From contig CP099652.1 of the NCBI GenBank assembly GCA_024123955.1, forward strand, positions 6,262,001-6,326,000: DNA of 64,000 nucleotides, in the 5' to 3' direction. Made by a program: the position numbers and the translations under genes. The DNA comes from Oxalobacteraceae bacterium OTU3CINTB1. Lineage in GTDB: Bacteria > Pseudomonadota > Gammaproteobacteria > Burkholderiales > Burkholderiaceae_D. Below are positions 1 to 9,006 of this stretch, in pieces (position 1 is the first letter of the stretch; each line of letters begins with the position of its first letter). A model generated the notes under the pieces. It was not told where the DNA came from and ran no database searches. It saw only the letters and a list, made by a program, of their open reading frames with translations.

Positions 1-240
1 GCGCGGCATGCTCGCCGGCAAGGTGACGCCGGTGCGGTTGATGTCGGTGGCGTCGGTCGGCACGTCGCCGTCGATGCACAGCAACACCAGCGATTCGGTG
101 CCGGCCGGCACGTCGGTCCAAGTCAGCTGGGGATTGCGGTTGCCCGACAACGCCAACTGGCCATCGGCGCCCATGGTGGCAAAGGCGCAGGCGGCTGGCA
201 TCGCGGCGCCGTCGCGAAAGCTCTCACTCGACAGTTTCAT
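1..240 (-). CDS. YbhB/YbcL-family (PEBP-like) protein, partial
   Basis: The 80 codons visible begin MKLSSESFRDGAAMP and run off the left edge, so this is only the N-terminal half. The pattern with GNRNPQLTWTDVPAGTESL followed by LLCIDGDVPT is typical of the bacterial YbhB/YbcL relatives of the phosphatidylethanolamine-binding/Raf kinase inhibitor fold. These are small cytosolic or periplasmic proteins of poorly defined ligand-binding role. No signal peptide is visible. The start lies 21 bases past the dtd stop on the same strand, so it is probably the last gene of a tyrS-dtd-ybhB transcript. Family assignment is fairly secure; the biological role is unknown. Confidence 0.75.
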   Translation of the reverse strand, partial: MKLSSESFRDGAAMPAACAFATMGADGQLALSGNRNPQLTWTDVPAGTESLVLLCIDGDVPTDATDINRTGVTLPASMPR

Positions 241-261
241 CTCTCGTCTCCCGGGCTGTTT

Positions 262-708
262 TTATTTAGAGTTGGTTTGCAGCCAAAACGTTACAGGTCC
301 GTCGTTGGTCAGCGTGACTTTCATGTCTGCACCAAACTGGCCCGTTTGCACCACAGTGTGCCGCAAACGCGCTTGCTCGACAAAATAATTGAACAGCCGT
401 AAGCCCTCGGCCGGCGCGGCGGCCGGCGTGAACGAAGGACGGGTGCCCGACTTGGTATCGGCCGCCAGGGTGAACTGCGGCACCAGCAGCAAGCCGCCGG
501 CCACGTCCGTCACGCTGCGGTTCATCTTGCCGGCGTCGTCCGAAAACACGCGGTAGCCCAGCATTTTGGCCAGCAAGGTATCGGCGTCCTTCTCGGTGTC
601 GTTGCGTTCCGCACACACCAGCACCATCAAGCCGGCACCGATGGCGCCGATGGTGGCGCCTTCGACCACCACCTTGGCGTCGCTGACCCGTTGCAGCAGC
701 GCGATCAT
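262..708 (-). CDS. dtd: D-aminoacyl-tRNA deacylase
   Basis: A 148-residue protein, the usual size for DTD, starting [20 protein letters not shown] hydrolyses D-amino acids (and glycine) mischarged onto tRNA, for example D-Tyr-tRNA(Tyr). The two family motifs are visible: PQFTLAAD, where the usual first residue Ser is replaced by Pro, and NDGPVTF near the C-terminus. The ATG at 708 was chosen because it gives the conserved N-terminus; the frame stays open further upstream but that part overlaps tyrS and resembles nothing. The start overlaps the tyrS stop by 4 bases (ATGA), implying translational coupling of a synthetase with the enzyme that proofreads its D-amino-acid errors. Confidence 0.95.
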   Translation of the reverse strand: MIALLQRVSDAKVVVEGATIGAIGAGLMVLVCAERNDTEKDADTLLAKMLGYRVFSDDAGKMNRSVTDVAGGLLLVPQFTLAADTKSGTRPSFTPAAAPAEGLRLFNYFVEQARLRHTVVQTGQFGADMKVTLTNDGPVTFWLQTNSK

Positions 709-1958
709 GCGGACAGGGTCACGCGGGCGAACTTGCGCTTGCCCACTTGCAGCACGAACGTGCCGGCCTCGATCTTGACGGCCTTGTCGCTGATGACGGC
801 GCCGTCCAGGCGCACGCCGCCCTGGTCGATCATGCGCATCGCTTCCGAGGTGGACGGGCACAGGCCTGCCATCTTCAGCAATTGCGGGATGCCGACCGGC
901 GCGCCGGCCAGCGCGACTTCCGGCACATCGTCCGGAATGCCGCCCTTGGAGCGGTTGACGAAGTCGTTGAGCGCCTCGTCGGCCGCCGCCTGCGAGTGGA
1001 AACGGGCGACGATTTCCTGCGCCAGCGCCACTTTGGCGTCGCGCGGGTTGGCGCCGCCGTCGATCGTGGCCTTGAGCGCGGCGACGTCGGCGATCGAGCG
1101 GAACGACAGCAACTCATAGTATTTCCACATCATCACGTCGGAAATGCTCATGATCTTGGCGAACATGGTGTTGCCCGGCTCGGTGATGCCAATATAGTTG
1201 TTCTTCGACTTCGACATCTTGTCGACGCCGTCCAAACCTTCCAGCAGCGGCATGGTCAAAATGCACTGCGGTTCCTGGTCGTAGTCCTTCTGCAGTTCGC
1301 GGCCAACCAGCAAATTGAACTTCTGGTCGGTGCCGCCCAGCTCCAGATCGGACTTCAAAGCGACCGAATCATAGCCCTGCATCAAAGGATAGAGGAACTC
1401 ATGGACCGCAATCGGTGTCCCACCCTTGAAACGCTTGCTAAAATCATCCCGTTCCATCATGCGGGCCACGGTGTAATGAGAGGCCAGCTTGATCAGGCCA
1501 CGCGCGCCGAGCGGGTCGCACCACTCGGAGTTGTAGCGGATTTCAGTCTTGGCCGGATCGAGCACCAGCGAAGCCTGCTTAAAGTAGGTCATGGCGTTTT
1601 GCTCGACCTGCTCCTTGGTCAGCGGCGGGCGCGTCATGTTGCGGCCCGACGGGTCGCCGATCATCGACGTGAAGTCGCCGATGAGGAAAATGACTTGGTG
1701 GCCCAGATCTTGCAACTGACGCATCTTGTTCAGCACGACAGTGTGTCCCAAGTGCAAATCCGGTGCGGTCGGGTCCAGGCCCAGCTTGATGCGCAGCGGC
1801 ACGCCGTTTTGCTCGGAACGCGCCAGCTTTTGTGCGAACTCGCTTTCGATCAGCAACTCGTCGACACCCCGTTTGGTGATGGCGAGCGCCTCTTGTACAC
1901 GGTCGGTCAGGGGCAGCGCTTTAGAGGAGGCCGGCGGTGTGGAAGAAGGGATAGTCAT
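705..1958 (-). CDS. tyrS: tyrosyl-tRNA synthetase
   Basis: A 417-residue class I aminoacyl-tRNA synthetase that charges tRNA(Tyr). The HIGH-type signature is HLGH at residues 69-72, after LGLDPTAPD. The KMSKS loop is at 247-251, and an S4 RNA-binding domain occupies roughly the last 65 residues (ending [19 protein letters not shown]). Length and motif spacing fit the longer TyrZ-like bacterial subtype found in Betaproteobacteria rather than the E. coli type; this sub-assignment is from memory of the family. It leads the tyrS-dtd-ybhB group and is divergent from the M23 peptidase gene across a 158-base gap. Confidence 0.96.
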   Translation of the reverse strand: MTIPSSTPPASSKALPLTDRVQEALAITKRGVDELLIESEFAQKLARSEQNGVPLRIKLGLDPTAPDLHLGHTVVLNKMRQLQDLGHQVIFLIGDFTSMIGDPSGRNMTRPPLTKEQVEQNAMTYFKQASLVLDPAKTEIRYNSEWCDPLGARGLIKLASHYTVARMMERDDFSKRFKGGTPIAVHEFLYPLMQGYDSVALKSDLELGGTDQKFNLLVGRELQKDYDQEPQCILTMPLLEGLDGVDKMSKSKNNYIGITEPGNTMFAKIMSISDVMMWKYYELLSFRSIADVAALKATIDGGANPRDAKVALAQEIVARFHSQAAADEALNDFVNRSKGGIPDDVPEVALAGAPVGIPQLLKMAGLCPSTSEAMRMIDQGGVRLDGAVISDKAVKIEAGTFVLQVGKRKFARVTLSA

Positions 1959-2006
1959 ATATTTTGTGCGTTTTTTTTCAAAAAAAGGTAGTCAGCGCCA
2001 GGAGTT

Positions 2007-2015
2007 TGTTATAAT
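2007..2015 (+). promoter_or_regulatory. extended -10 promoter of the M23 peptidase gene
   Basis: TGTTATAAT: a perfect TATAAT hexamer (2010-2015) preceded by TGn, the extended -10 arrangement, about 95 bases ahead of the M23 peptidase start. No good -35 is seen at normal distance, which fits an extended -10 promoter. The remaining 5' leader is AT-rich with no clear hairpin. Confidence 0.5.
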
Positions 2016-2116
2016 CCTCGATCCATCAATCTTGCCGTACGAAAACGAAACCCGACAATAATTAGAAGAAATAAAAGGTTCCTGAATAGTTCAAGCGGCA
2101 AATTTTAACTGATTGC

Positions 2117-3499
2117 ATGAACCAAATACATAAATTCACGAGCTCACGCTTGTACAGTCTGATAGCTTCAACGCGCAAAGCGCGCATTGTCAGCGCCTCG
2201 GCACTGTTCCTCACAGTGTGTGCGTTCGGTGCCGCCGGCGTCGCGCCGCTGGCCCCGGATCCTGCCGATCTGCCGGTGAAATCCGTGCAGGAAGCCGTCA
2301 CGATGCCGGATCTTGCGCCGCAGATCAACGCGCTTGAGGAACAATCGTCCAGCGAGCACTTCGTCCACGAAGAACGCATCCGCGCCGGCGACACCCTGGC
2401 CACCTTGCTCACCCGCCTGGGTGTGGAAGACGACGCCGCCGAAAATTTCATCAAAAAAGACAAGGTCGCCAAAGGCGTCATGCAGCTGAAGACGGGAAAA
2501 CGCGTCCAGGCGCAGACCGACGATGAAGGCAATCTGCAATGGTTGCGCGCGGTCGTGGTCGACGGCAAGGATATCCCTGTCAAGAACATCAAGATTTCCC
2601 GCAAGAACGACCGCTTTGTCGCGGAAGAAGAGCCGGCCAAGCTGGAACGCCGCGTCGAGATGCATGCCCGCACCATCAACTCGACCCTGTTCGCAGCCAC
2701 CGATTCGAACGAAGACGGCACCAAGCTGCCGGACACGATCGTCAAGCAAATCGTTGAGATGTTCTCGACCAGCATCGACTTCCGGGGCGACCTGAAGCGC
2801 GGCGACCATTTCAACGTGGTCTATGAGACGTTCTGGCAGGATGGGGAATTTGTTCGCGCGGGCCGCATCCTGGCGGGCGAATTCACCAACCGCGGCACGA
2901 CGTATCAATCGGTGTGGTTTGAAGATCCGCAGACCAAGCAAGGCGGCGGCTATTACAGCTTCGACGGCAAGGCGCTGAAAAAGGCCTTCCTGAAGTCGCC
3001 GGTGGAATTCTCGCGGATTTCGTCGGGCTTCTCGATGCGCGTGCATCCGGTCTCGGGCGAGTGGAAAGCCCACAAGGGCATCGACTTCCCTGCGCCGACC
3101 GGTACGCCGATTCGCGCCTCTGGCGATGGCGTCGTCGATTTCGCCGGCACGCAAAACGGCTACGGCAATTTCGTCACCATCAAGCACTGGAACAATTATT
3201 CGACCGCTTACGCCCACATGAGCCGCTTTGCGCCTGGCGTCAAAAAAGGCACCAAGGTCAGCCAAGGCGACGTGATCGGTTATGTCGGCAGCACCGGCTG
3301 GTCGACCGGCGCCCACTTGCACTACGAGTTCCGCGTCGGTGGCGAAGCCAAGGACCCGAGCAAGCTCAACGTGACCGCGCAGGCGCCGTTGACGGCCGCC
3401 GAACTGTCGCGCTTCAAGCTCTACGCGGCGGACATGTCGCACCGCTTCGCGCTGCTGCAACCAGGTGGCTCGACCGGCACCCGCGTGGCCGCGAAATAA
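2117..3499 (+). CDS. M23 family murein endopeptidase (MepM/NlpD-like)
   Basis: A 460-residue inner-membrane-anchored peptidase. One membrane segment or uncleaved signal lies at about residues 23-44. It is followed by a LysM/OapA-like region (ERIRAGDTLATLLTRLG) and a C-terminal LytM/M23 zinc peptidase domain. The metal ligands are visible as HKGIDF (H319, D323) and HLHYEF (H400, H402), so the catalytic site looks complete. Such enzymes cut D-Ala-mDAP crosslinks to open the wall for growth. It is followed by a strong terminator and then anmK, a wall-recycling kinase, so the two neighbours share a peptidoglycan theme although each is probably transcribed separately. Which MepM-type paralogue this is cannot be settled from sequence alone. 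Confidence 0.88.
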   Translation: MNQIHKFTSSRLYSLIASTRKARIVSASALFLTVCAFGAAGVAPLAPDPADLPVKSVQEAVTMPDLAPQINALEEQSSSEHFVHEERIRAGDTLATLLTRLGVEDDAAENFIKKDKVAKGVMQLKTGKRVQAQTDDEGNLQWLRAVVVDGKDIPVKNIKISRKNDRFVAEEEPAKLERRVEMHARTINSTLFAATDSNEDGTKLPDTIVKQIVEMFSTSIDFRGDLKRGDHFNVVYETFWQDGEFVRAGRILAGEFTNRGTTYQSVWFEDPQTKQGGGYYSFDGKALKKAFLKSPVEFSRISSGFSMRVHPVSGEWKAHKGIDFPAPTGTPIRASGDGVVDFAGTQNGYGNFVTIKHWNNYSTAYAHMSRFAPGVKKGTKVSQGDVIGYVGSTGWSTGAHLHYEFRVGGEAKDPSKLNVTAQAPLTAAELSRFKLYAADMSHRFALLQPGGSTGTRVAAK

Positions 3500-3527
3500 G
3501 CCGCACCGCTTTACTGCTCCATCCGAA

Positions 3528-3558
3528 ACAGGCCGCCGCACCGGCCTGTTTTTTTTTC
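3528..3558 (+). terminator. rho-independent terminator after the M23 peptidase gene
   Basis: An 8-bp perfect stem ACAGGCCG (3528-3535) / CGGCCTGT (3542-3549) with a 6-base loop, followed directly by a run of T. It lies about 30 bases past the stop codon. Confidence 0.85.
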
Positions 3559-3667
3559 GTCTGTTTCTTTTGCCCTAGACACATAATGCTCCGCCCAGCA
3601 CGCTTGTTCCGTGCGACACCACACGCAAGCTCAGGCAAAATAGCTTTTTCAGCTTGAGGAAACAACA

Positions 3668-4765
3668 ATGACCCACTATATCGGTTTGATGTCCGGCACC
3701 AGCCTGGACGGCGTGGACGGAGCGCTGGCCGATTTCTCCGGCGCCGCCATCGACACGCTGGCGGCGGCCTACATCGCCTTTCCTCCGGCGCTGCGCGCCG
3801 AGCTGATGGCGCTGCAATCGTCCGGCGACAACGAGATCGAGCGCGAGGCGCTGGCCGCCAACCAGCTGGCGCAGTTCTACGCCCAGTGCGTCACGCAGCT
3901 GCTGGACGAAGCCGGCCGCGCGGCCGACACGGTGCGCGCTGTCGCGGTCCACGGCCAAACCATCCGCCACCGCCCCGAATCGGGCTTCACACGCCAGACC
4001 AACAACCCCGCCCTGCTGGCCGAGCTGTGCGGCATCGACGTCATCGCCGACTTCCGCAGCCGCGACATCGCCGCCGGCGGCCAGGGCGCGCCGCTGGTGC
4101 CGGCCTTTCACCAGGCGCTGTTCGGCAAGCCCGGCCAGGCCCGCGTGGTGGCCAACATCGGCGGCATTTCCAATATCAGCGTGCTGGACGGCGAAGGCGG
4201 CGTGATCGGCTTTGACACCGGCCCCGGCAATGTTTTGATGGATGCCTGGATAGGCCGCCACCTGGCCAAGGAATACGACGCCGACGGCGCCTGGGCCGCC
4301 AGCGGCAGGGAAATCCCCGAGTTGCTGCAGGAGTTGCTGCACGAGCCCTATTTCGCGCTGCCGGCGCCGAAAAGCACCGGCCGCGACCTGTTCCACCTGG
4401 AATGGCTCGACACCCGGCTGGCCGTCTACGGCGACGCCGCGCCGGAAGATGTGCAATCCACGCTGACCAAGCTGACGGCGGTCTCGCTGGCGCGGGCCAT
4501 ACAGGCCTACGGCGGCGGCGCGGACGCGGTGTATGTCTGTGGTGGCGGCGCCTACAACGGCGTGCTAATGAGCGAACTGGGCGCCGCGCTGGGCAACAAT
4601 GTACTGGTGGCGTCGACGCAAGCCCTGGGCGTGGCGCCGAACCGGGTCGAAGCCCTGGCGTTCGCCTGGCTGGGCTACCGCTTCAGCGAGCGGCTTGCCG
4701 GCAATCTGCCGTCGGTGACCGGAGCCAAGGGTGAGCGGGTGCTAGGCGCGCTCTACCCCCGCTAA
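3668..4765 (+). CDS. anmK: anhydro-N-acetylmuramic acid kinase
   Basis: 365 residues, normal AnmK length. The ATP-binding N-terminal motif [15 protein letters not shown] is complete, and the family pattern [12 protein letters not shown] and the later CGGGAYN are present. The enzyme phosphorylates and opens 1,6-anhydro-MurNAc released from turned-over peptidoglycan, giving MurNAc-6-phosphate for recycling. The ATG at 3668 is preceded by GAGGAAAC, a good ribosome site. The gene is convergent with erpA, and the intervening 230 bases carry both repeat families plus a hairpin. Confidence 0.96.
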   Translation: MTHYIGLMSGTSLDGVDGALADFSGAAIDTLAAAYIAFPPALRAELMALQSSGDNEIEREALAANQLAQFYAQCVTQLLDEAGRAADTVRAVAVHGQTIRHRPESGFTRQTNNPALLAELCGIDVIADFRSRDIAAGGQGAPLVPAFHQALFGKPGQARVVANIGGISNISVLDGEGGVIGFDTGPGNVLMDAWIGRHLAKEYDADGAWAASGREIPELLQELLHEPYFALPAPKSTGRDLFHLEWLDTRLAVYGDAAPEDVQSTLTKLTAVSLARAIQAYGGGADAVYVCGGGAYNGVLMSELGAALGNNVLVASTQALGVAPNRVEALAFAWLGYRFSERLAGNLPSVTGAKGERVLGALYPR

Positions 4766-4777
4766 CCATGCCGAGTT

Positions 4778-4813
4778 CGTAGGGCGGATTAGGCGGAACG
4801 CCGTAATCCGCCA
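4778..4813. repeat. REP-like repeat, family A, copy 1
   Basis: The 36-base element beginning CGTAGGGCGGATTAGGCG and ending GTAATCCGCCA has an internal inverted repeat (GGCGGATTA / TAATCCGCC). The same left arm recurs almost letter for letter at 22421 and 31312. Here the long right arm is missing. Confidence 0.85.
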
Positions 4814-4831
4814 TCTATGCGCAACCCCTCG

Positions 4832-4917
4832 GGGGTCAAGTCTAACATTCGTACACGAACCCATGCGTAGAGACAGCAATACGCTTCAGCTCGTGTACGA
4901 TTGTTAGACTTGACCCC
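4832..4917. repeat. palindromic repeat, family B, copy 1
   Basis: Two 27-base arms, 4832-4858 and 4891-4917, are inverted copies with a single mismatch. They begin GGGGTCAAGTCTAACA and end TTAGACTTGACCCC, around a 32-base loop. The same design is found at 20154-20238 and as one arm at 36841. It lies between the convergent anmK and erpA genes, where the RNA would fold into a long hairpin in either direction. Confidence 0.9.
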
Positions 4918-4948
4918 GGGTGTGGAGCATTGAGGATGTAAACGACTA

Positions 4949-4974
4949 CGGCGGACAACCGAAGTTGTCCGCCG
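4949..4974 (-). terminator. UUCG-capped hairpin after erpA
   Basis: A perfect 11-bp stem (4949-4959 with 4964-4974). Read on the minus strand its tetraloop is TTCG closed by C-G, the very stable cUUCGg loop. It lies about 20 bases past the erpA stop. No long T-run follows, so it may act as a transcript-end stabiliser as much as a terminator. Confidence 0.6.
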
Positions 4975-4995
4975 CGTTGTACAGCCAGAACCAGT

Positions 4996-5361
4996 TTATA
5001 CCGAGAACGAGGAGCCGCAGCCGCAGGTCGACGTCGCGGTCGGGTTCTTGATGACGAATTGCGCGCCTTCCAAGTCGTCCTTGTAGTCGATCTCGGCGCC
5101 CACCAGATACTGGTAGCTCATCGAGTCGATCAACAGCTGAACGCCGTTCTTGACCATGGTGGTGTCGTCTTCGTTGACGATTTCGTCGAACGTGAAGCCG
5201 TACTGGAAGCCGGAACAGCCGCCACCCTGCACGAACACACGCAGTTTCAGGTCGGGATTACCCTCTTCCTCGATCAGTTGGGCAACCTTTTCAGCCGCGC
5301 TATCGGTGAAGATGATCGGCGACGGGATTACATCTACTAGTGATTCGGCGACAGCATTCAT
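4996..5361 (-). CDS. erpA: iron-sulfur cluster insertion protein ErpA
   Basis: A 121-residue A-type Fe-S carrier. The three cluster-ligand cysteines are present: C49 in [11 protein letters not shown] and C113/C115 in the terminal STCGCGS. ErpA passes 4Fe-4S clusters from the assembly scaffold to apo-enzymes, including those of isoprenoid synthesis and respiration. The short N-terminal extension ([20 protein letters not shown]) is like that of Burkholderiales ErpA. It is a single gene here, about 120 bases downstream of argC on the same strand. Confidence 0.94.
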   Translation of the reverse strand: MNAVAESLVDVIPSPIIFTDSAAEKVAQLIEEEGNPDLKLRVFVQGGGCSGFQYGFTFDEIVNEDDTTMVKNGVQLLIDSMSYQYLVGAEIDYKDDLEGAQFVIKNPTATSTCGCGSSFSV

Positions 5362-5479
5362 TTCAGACTCCTACGTGAAAACATTTAGGTCATTATAGAC
5401 CGTTGGCGTTGTTTATGCTCCGGACCCCTCGAAAATGGGGAGTCTTGTGGCAAATATCAACGCCTGATTGAGGCTGGTA

Positions 5480-6517
5480 TTACGGCAGCAACGCGATCTG
5501 CGTCAGGCCGGTCGATTCTTCCAGGCCGAACATCAGGTTCATACACTGCACGGCCTGGCCGGACGCGCCCTTGACCAGGTTGTCCTGCACCACCAGCACG
5601 ATGACCGTGTTGCCGTTGTCAGGACGATGCAACGCCAGGCGCAGCACGTTGGCGCCGCGCGTCGAACGGGTCTCGGGATGCGAACCGAACGGCATGACGT
5701 CGACGAACGGCGAGTCCTTGTATTGCTCTTCGAACAATGCTTGCAGTTCCTCGTTGCTGACTTCCTTGGTCAGGCGGCCGTACAGCGTCGAATGCATGCC
5801 GCGTATCATCGGCACCAGATGCGGCGTGAACACCAGGCCGACCTTGTCGCCGGCGAACTTTTGCAGTTGCGCTACGGTTTCCGGGGTGTGACGGTGGCCC
5901 GACACGCCATAGGCCTTGAAGTTGTCGCTCGATTCGGAGAACAGGGTGCCGATCTCGGCCTTGCGGCCGGCGCCGGAGACGCCGGACTTGCAGTCGGCGA
6001 TCAGCGAACCGGCGTCGATCACGCCGGCCTTGAGCAGCGGGTAGTAGCCCAGCTGCATCGTGGTCGGGTAGCAACCCGGATTGGCGACCAGGCGCGCGCC
6101 CTTGATGGCGTCCCGGTTCAGTTCAGCCAGGCCGTAGGCGGCTTCTTCCAGCAGATCCGGGCAGGTGTGCTCGATCTTGTACCATTTTTCAAAGACGGCC
6201 TTGTCCTTGATGCGGAAATCGGCCGCCAGGTCGATGACCTTGACGCCAGCCGCCAGCAATTCCGGCGCCTGCGCCATGGCGACACCGTGCGGGGTGGCGA
6301 AGAACACCACGTCGCACTGCTTGAGGTCGGCCTTGTCCGGCGAAGAGAAAGCGATGTCCACGCGCCCGCGCAGCGAAGGGAACATATCGGCAACCGGCAA
6401 GCCATCTTCCTTGCGCGACGTGATGGCCGTCAGCTGCACATCAGGGTGGACGGCCAACAGTCGCAGCAATTCCACTCCGGTGTAACCGGTGCCGCCGACG
6501 ATGCCAACTTTGATCAT
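5480..6517 (-). CDS. argC: N-acetyl-gamma-glutamyl-phosphate reductase
   Basis: A 345-residue NADPH-dependent dehydrogenase of arginine synthesis, third step, reducing N-acetylglutamyl-phosphate to the semialdehyde. The N-terminal Rossmann motif [17 protein letters not shown] and the catalytic cysteine C149 in NPGCYPT are present, with the later HRHTPE motif. Length fits the long ArgC type. It follows rplM-rpsI after a terminator, so it probably has its own promoter in the roughly 170 bases upstream. Confidence 0.96.
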   Translation of the reverse strand: MIKVGIVGGTGYTGVELLRLLAVHPDVQLTAITSRKEDGLPVADMFPSLRGRVDIAFSSPDKADLKQCDVVFFATPHGVAMAQAPELLAAGVKVIDLAADFRIKDKAVFEKWYKIEHTCPDLLEEAAYGLAELNRDAIKGARLVANPGCYPTTMQLGYYPLLKAGVIDAGSLIADCKSGVSGAGRKAEIGTLFSESSDNFKAYGVSGHRHTPETVAQLQKFAGDKVGLVFTPHLVPMIRGMHSTLYGRLTKEVSNEELQALFEEQYKDSPFVDVMPFGSHPETRSTRGANVLRLALHRPDNGNTVIVLVVQDNLVKGASGQAVQCMNLMFGLEESTGLTQIALLP

Positions 6518-6613
6518 GTTCGTTCCTTCGATGTATAAGTGCGTGGAGAAATGGAGTCCATTTTATCAGCCATGCGCGACAGGCGCATGACAGTACCGAA
6601 TGGCAAAAAAGCA

Positions 6614-6647
6614 AAAAAGCCGCCCGACACAAGGCCGGCGGCTTTTT
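6614..6647 (-). terminator. terminator of the rplM-rpsI operon
   Basis: Arms AAAAAGCCGCC (6614-6624) and GGCGGCTTTTT (6637-6647) form an 11-bp stem, and on the minus strand it is followed by a T-rich tract. It lies about 40 bases past the rpsI stop. The A/T flanks make it able to work in both directions. Confidence 0.85.
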
Positions 6648-6685
6648 CGACAGCACGCCGCAAGCGGCGCGCCACAGCGTAAAAA

Positions 6686-7078
6686 TTAACGCTTCGAGAA
6701 TTGCTTTGCGCGACGTGCTTTGCGCAGACCAACTTTTTTACGTTCAACTTCACGTGCATCGCGGGTCACGAAGCCGGCGCGTGCCAGATCGCCCTTCAGC
6801 GCTGCATCGTAGTCGATCAGGGCGCGGGTGATGCCGTGACGCACAGCACCTGCCTGGCCGGACTCGCCGCCGCCGTGCACGTTGACTTTGATGTCAAAAC
6901 GCTCGACGTTGCCGGTCAGTTCCAGTGGTTGACGAATAACCATCAGGCCGGTTTCGCGGGAGAAGTACTCAGCCGCTGGCTTGCCGTTAACGATGATTTG
7001 GCCAGTGCCAACTTTGATAAACACACGAGCTACTGCACTCTTGCGACGGCCGGTGCCGTAATTGTAGTTACCGATCAT
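6686..7078 (-). CDS. rpsI: 30S ribosomal protein S9
   Basis: 130 residues starting [20 protein letters not shown] and ending in the basic tail [12 protein letters not shown], whose terminal Lys-Arg reaches the P-site tRNA in the small subunit. All S9 hallmarks are present. It starts 9 bases after the rplM stop, and the two form the conserved L13-S9 operon. Confidence 0.98.
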   Translation of the reverse strand: MIGNYNYGTGRRKSAVARVFIKVGTGQIIVNGKPAAEYFSRETGLMVIRQPLELTGNVERFDIKVNVHGGGESGQAGAVRHGITRALIDYDAALKGDLARAGFVTRDAREVERKKVGLRKARRAKQFSKR

Positions 7079-7087
7079 GTCAGTTCC

Positions 7088-7516
7088 TTAGATTTCGAGT
7101 GCTTTAGGTTGCTGGGCAGCGTGCGGGTGCGAACCTTCAGCGTACACTTTCAGCTTCTTGATCATTGCGTAGCCCAGTGGGCCCTTCGGCAACATACCCT
7201 TGACGGCTTTTTCCAGAGCACGGCCTGGGAAACGCTGTTGCATTTTCAGGAAGTTGGTCTCGTAGATGCCGCCTGGGTAGCCCGAGTGACGGTAGTAGGT
7301 CTTCTCGGTGGCTTTGGTGCCGGTCACGCGCAGTTTGCCTGCGTTGATGATGACGATGAAATCGCCGGTATCGACGTGAGGAGTAAATTCTGGCTTGTGT
7401 TTGCCGCGCAGTCGGAGTGCCACTTCGCTGGCAACACGTCCGAGGACTTTGTCCGTCGCGTCAATCACGAACCAATCGCGCTGGACTTCATGGCCCTTAG
7501 CGGAAAAAGTTTTCAT
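7088..7516 (-). CDS. rplM: 50S ribosomal protein L13
   Basis: 142 residues, the standard length, with the L13 pattern [19 protein letters not shown], then HSGYPGG and [10 protein letters not shown]. It is an early-assembly protein of the large subunit. First gene of the rplM-rpsI operon, with a near-consensus promoter about 105 bases upstream. Confidence 0.98.
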   Translation of the reverse strand: MKTFSAKGHEVQRDWFVIDATDKVLGRVASEVALRLRGKHKPEFTPHVDTGDFIVIINAGKLRVTGTKATEKTYYRHSGYPGGIYETNFLKMQQRFPGRALEKAVKGMLPKGPLGYAMIKKLKVYAEGSHPHAAQQPKALEI

Positions 7517-7619
7517 GTTGACTTCCTAAATAGTAAAACACGCTCAAATGGTGGTTCCGCCATTGCTTCAGCGGACTCGGCCTTCTTATTTACTTTCCTG
7601 AGCGAACGGAAAGCCGACA

Positions 7620-7649
7620 AGTATAAGCGCGAATACGTGGCCGAGTCAA
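7620..7649 (-). promoter_or_regulatory. sigma-70 promoter of rplM-rpsI
   Basis: On the minus strand TTGACT (7649-7644), an 18-base spacer, then TATACT (7625-7620). Both hexamers are one base from consensus. The leader would be about 95 bases long, room for an autoregulatory structure, though I did not identify a defined L13 binding fold. Confidence 0.7.
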
Positions 7650-7731
7650 GCCGCGATCGACCTTGTCGACACCTGACGTCGCCGCGCCGCCTCCTTTACA
7701 ATATGGACAACCATTTTTAACGGAGAACACG

Positions 7732-8157
7732 ATGGAATGCAAAGTCAGCTGGAACGGCCCGTCGGGCATGAGTTTTTTGGCCCAGACCGGCTCCGGTCAC
7801 CTGGTCAACATGGACGGCGCGCCCGAAGGCGGCGGTCACAACCTGGCGCCGCGTCCGATGGAAATGGTGCTGCTCGGCACCGGCGGTTGCACGGCGTATG
7901 ACGTGGTACTGATTTTGAAGAGGGGCCGCGCGGACATCCGCGGCTGCGAATGCACCCTGAAGGCGGATCGCGCCGACGTCGATCCGAAGGTGTTTACCAA
8001 GATTAATTTCCACTTTGTCGTCACCGGCAAAGGGTTGAAGCCGGAGGCGGTGGAGCGCGCGATTTCCCTGTCGCATGACAAGTATTGTTCGGCGTCGATC
8101 ATGCTGGGCAAGATGGCCGAGATCACGCATACCTTCGAGATCGTCGAGGCGCCCTGA
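7732..8157 (+). CDS. OsmC family protein
   Basis: A 141-residue OsmC/Ohr-fold protein starting MECKVSWNGPSGMSF. The motif LGTGGCTAYDVVLIL holds the first redox-type cysteine and DKYCSASIMLGK the second, the pair characteristic of the family. Members reduce organic hydroperoxides or act as thiol-dependent peroxidases; this YhfA-like subgroup has no firmly known substrate. The ATG at 7732 follows CGGAGAA, a good ribosome site, and the open frame further upstream is ignored. It stands alone, divergent from rplM and convergent with tetR. Confidence 0.88.
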   Translation: MECKVSWNGPSGMSFLAQTGSGHLVNMDGAPEGGGHNLAPRPMEMVLLGTGGCTAYDVVLILKRGRADIRGCECTLKADRADVDPKVFTKINFHFVVTGKGLKPEAVERAISLSHDKYCSASIMLGKMAEITHTFEIVEAP

Positions 8158-8251
8158 GTCGGCGCCGCCGCAACGACGACGTCACAGCCCGTGCTGAACA
8201 CGCTTCAGAGCATCGTGCAGCCGCCGGAAGGCATGGCGTTACAACAAGCCG

Positions 8252-8920
8252 TCAGCCGATCCGTAGCGCGGGTAGCAATATTGCGTCGATAACTTCAGTC
8301 AAAAAAGACAATTCGAACGGCCGCCGCTGCACCAACGTCCGGTAAGCGGCCATCGACGGAATGATCTGCGCAACAGTGTCGAGCCGGCTGTCTTGGGCGG
8401 CCTCGCCCCGCAGCATCGACCGCTGAATCAAAACCCGGTTGGCTGCCACCCACGGCGCCACCACCGCATCGTGCCCTGCTTCGGCCAGCGCAGGATGCTG
8501 CGACAGCATCGCGGCCATGCCCGCCATGGCACGCAATTTTTGTTCGGTGTCTTCCACCGACTGCGGCTGGAACAGCGCCAGTAAATCACCGCGCAAGCTA
8601 CCGGTATCGGGCAGATTCTCGATATCGACCGCGCCGCGCTTCATGCGCGCCACCGCCTCCAGCACCATTTCCGCCTTTGACGGCCAGCGCCGATATACCG
8701 TCGCCTTGCCCGCCTTGGCGCGGACGGCGACCATGTCCATGGTCATTCGTTCATAACCCGCCTCGGCGAGGATCGCAATCGCCGCCTCGAGAATCGCTTC
8801 GTCCCGCGTATTGTCACGCGGCCGCCCGCCAGTGTCGCGCTGGGGCACAACCACCGATTGATCGACCGTTTCCGGCATGCGCGTCGCCGCCGGCGACATT
8901 TCCGCTTGTTTCAAAGTCAT
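8252..8920 (-). CDS. TetR/AcrR family transcriptional regulator
   Basis: 222 residues from the ATG at 8920. The N-terminal TetR helix-turn-helix is clear: EAILEAAIAILAEAGYERMTMD, then VRAKAGKATVYRRWPSKAEMVLEA at about residues 40-85. The C-terminal ligand and dimer domain is divergent, ending LLPALRIG. A farther upstream start would place the operator palindrome inside the gene, so 8920 is preferred although its ribosome site is weak. It is divergent from an aldo/keto reductase 86 bases away and most likely represses both. The ligand is unknown. Confidence 0.85.
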   Translation of the reverse strand: MTLKQAEMSPAATRMPETVDQSVVVPQRDTGGRPRDNTRDEAILEAAIAILAEAGYERMTMDMVAVRAKAGKATVYRRWPSKAEMVLEAVARMKRGAVDIENLPDTGSLRGDLLALFQPQSVEDTEQKLRAMAGMAAMLSQHPALAEAGHDAVVAPWVAANRVLIQRSMLRGEAAQDSRLDTVAQIIPSMAAYRTLVQRRPFELSFLTEVIDAILLPALRIG

Positions 8921-8937
8921 AATTTCGATACTATTCA

Positions 8938-8959
8938 GTTCCGGAACTAGTTGGTTCCG
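8938..8959. promoter_or_regulatory. probable TetR operator between tetR and the aldo/keto reductase
   Basis: GTTCCGGAAC (8938-8947) is a perfect 10-base palindrome and overlaps a second dyad CGGAAC-TAGTTG-GTTCCG (8942-8959), giving three evenly spaced GTTCC/GGAAC half-sites. It lies 18-39 bases before tetR and about 50-70 bases before the reductase start, the normal place for a TetR operator acting on both genes. Confidence 0.6.
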
Positions 8960-9006
8960 CATTATCCCATTTGAATAATTATCCGCAACCCCCAAAGGAC
9001 TCTATT

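Noticed and set aside
8-388. Open frame on the plus strand at the left edge
   Set aside because: It is the antisense of the YbhB-like and dtd genes with no recognisable protein pattern.
747-1991. Long plus-strand open frame opposite tyrS
   Set aside because: The protein is rich in His, Arg and Gln in the way GC-rich antisense frames are. tyrS on the other strand is unambiguous.
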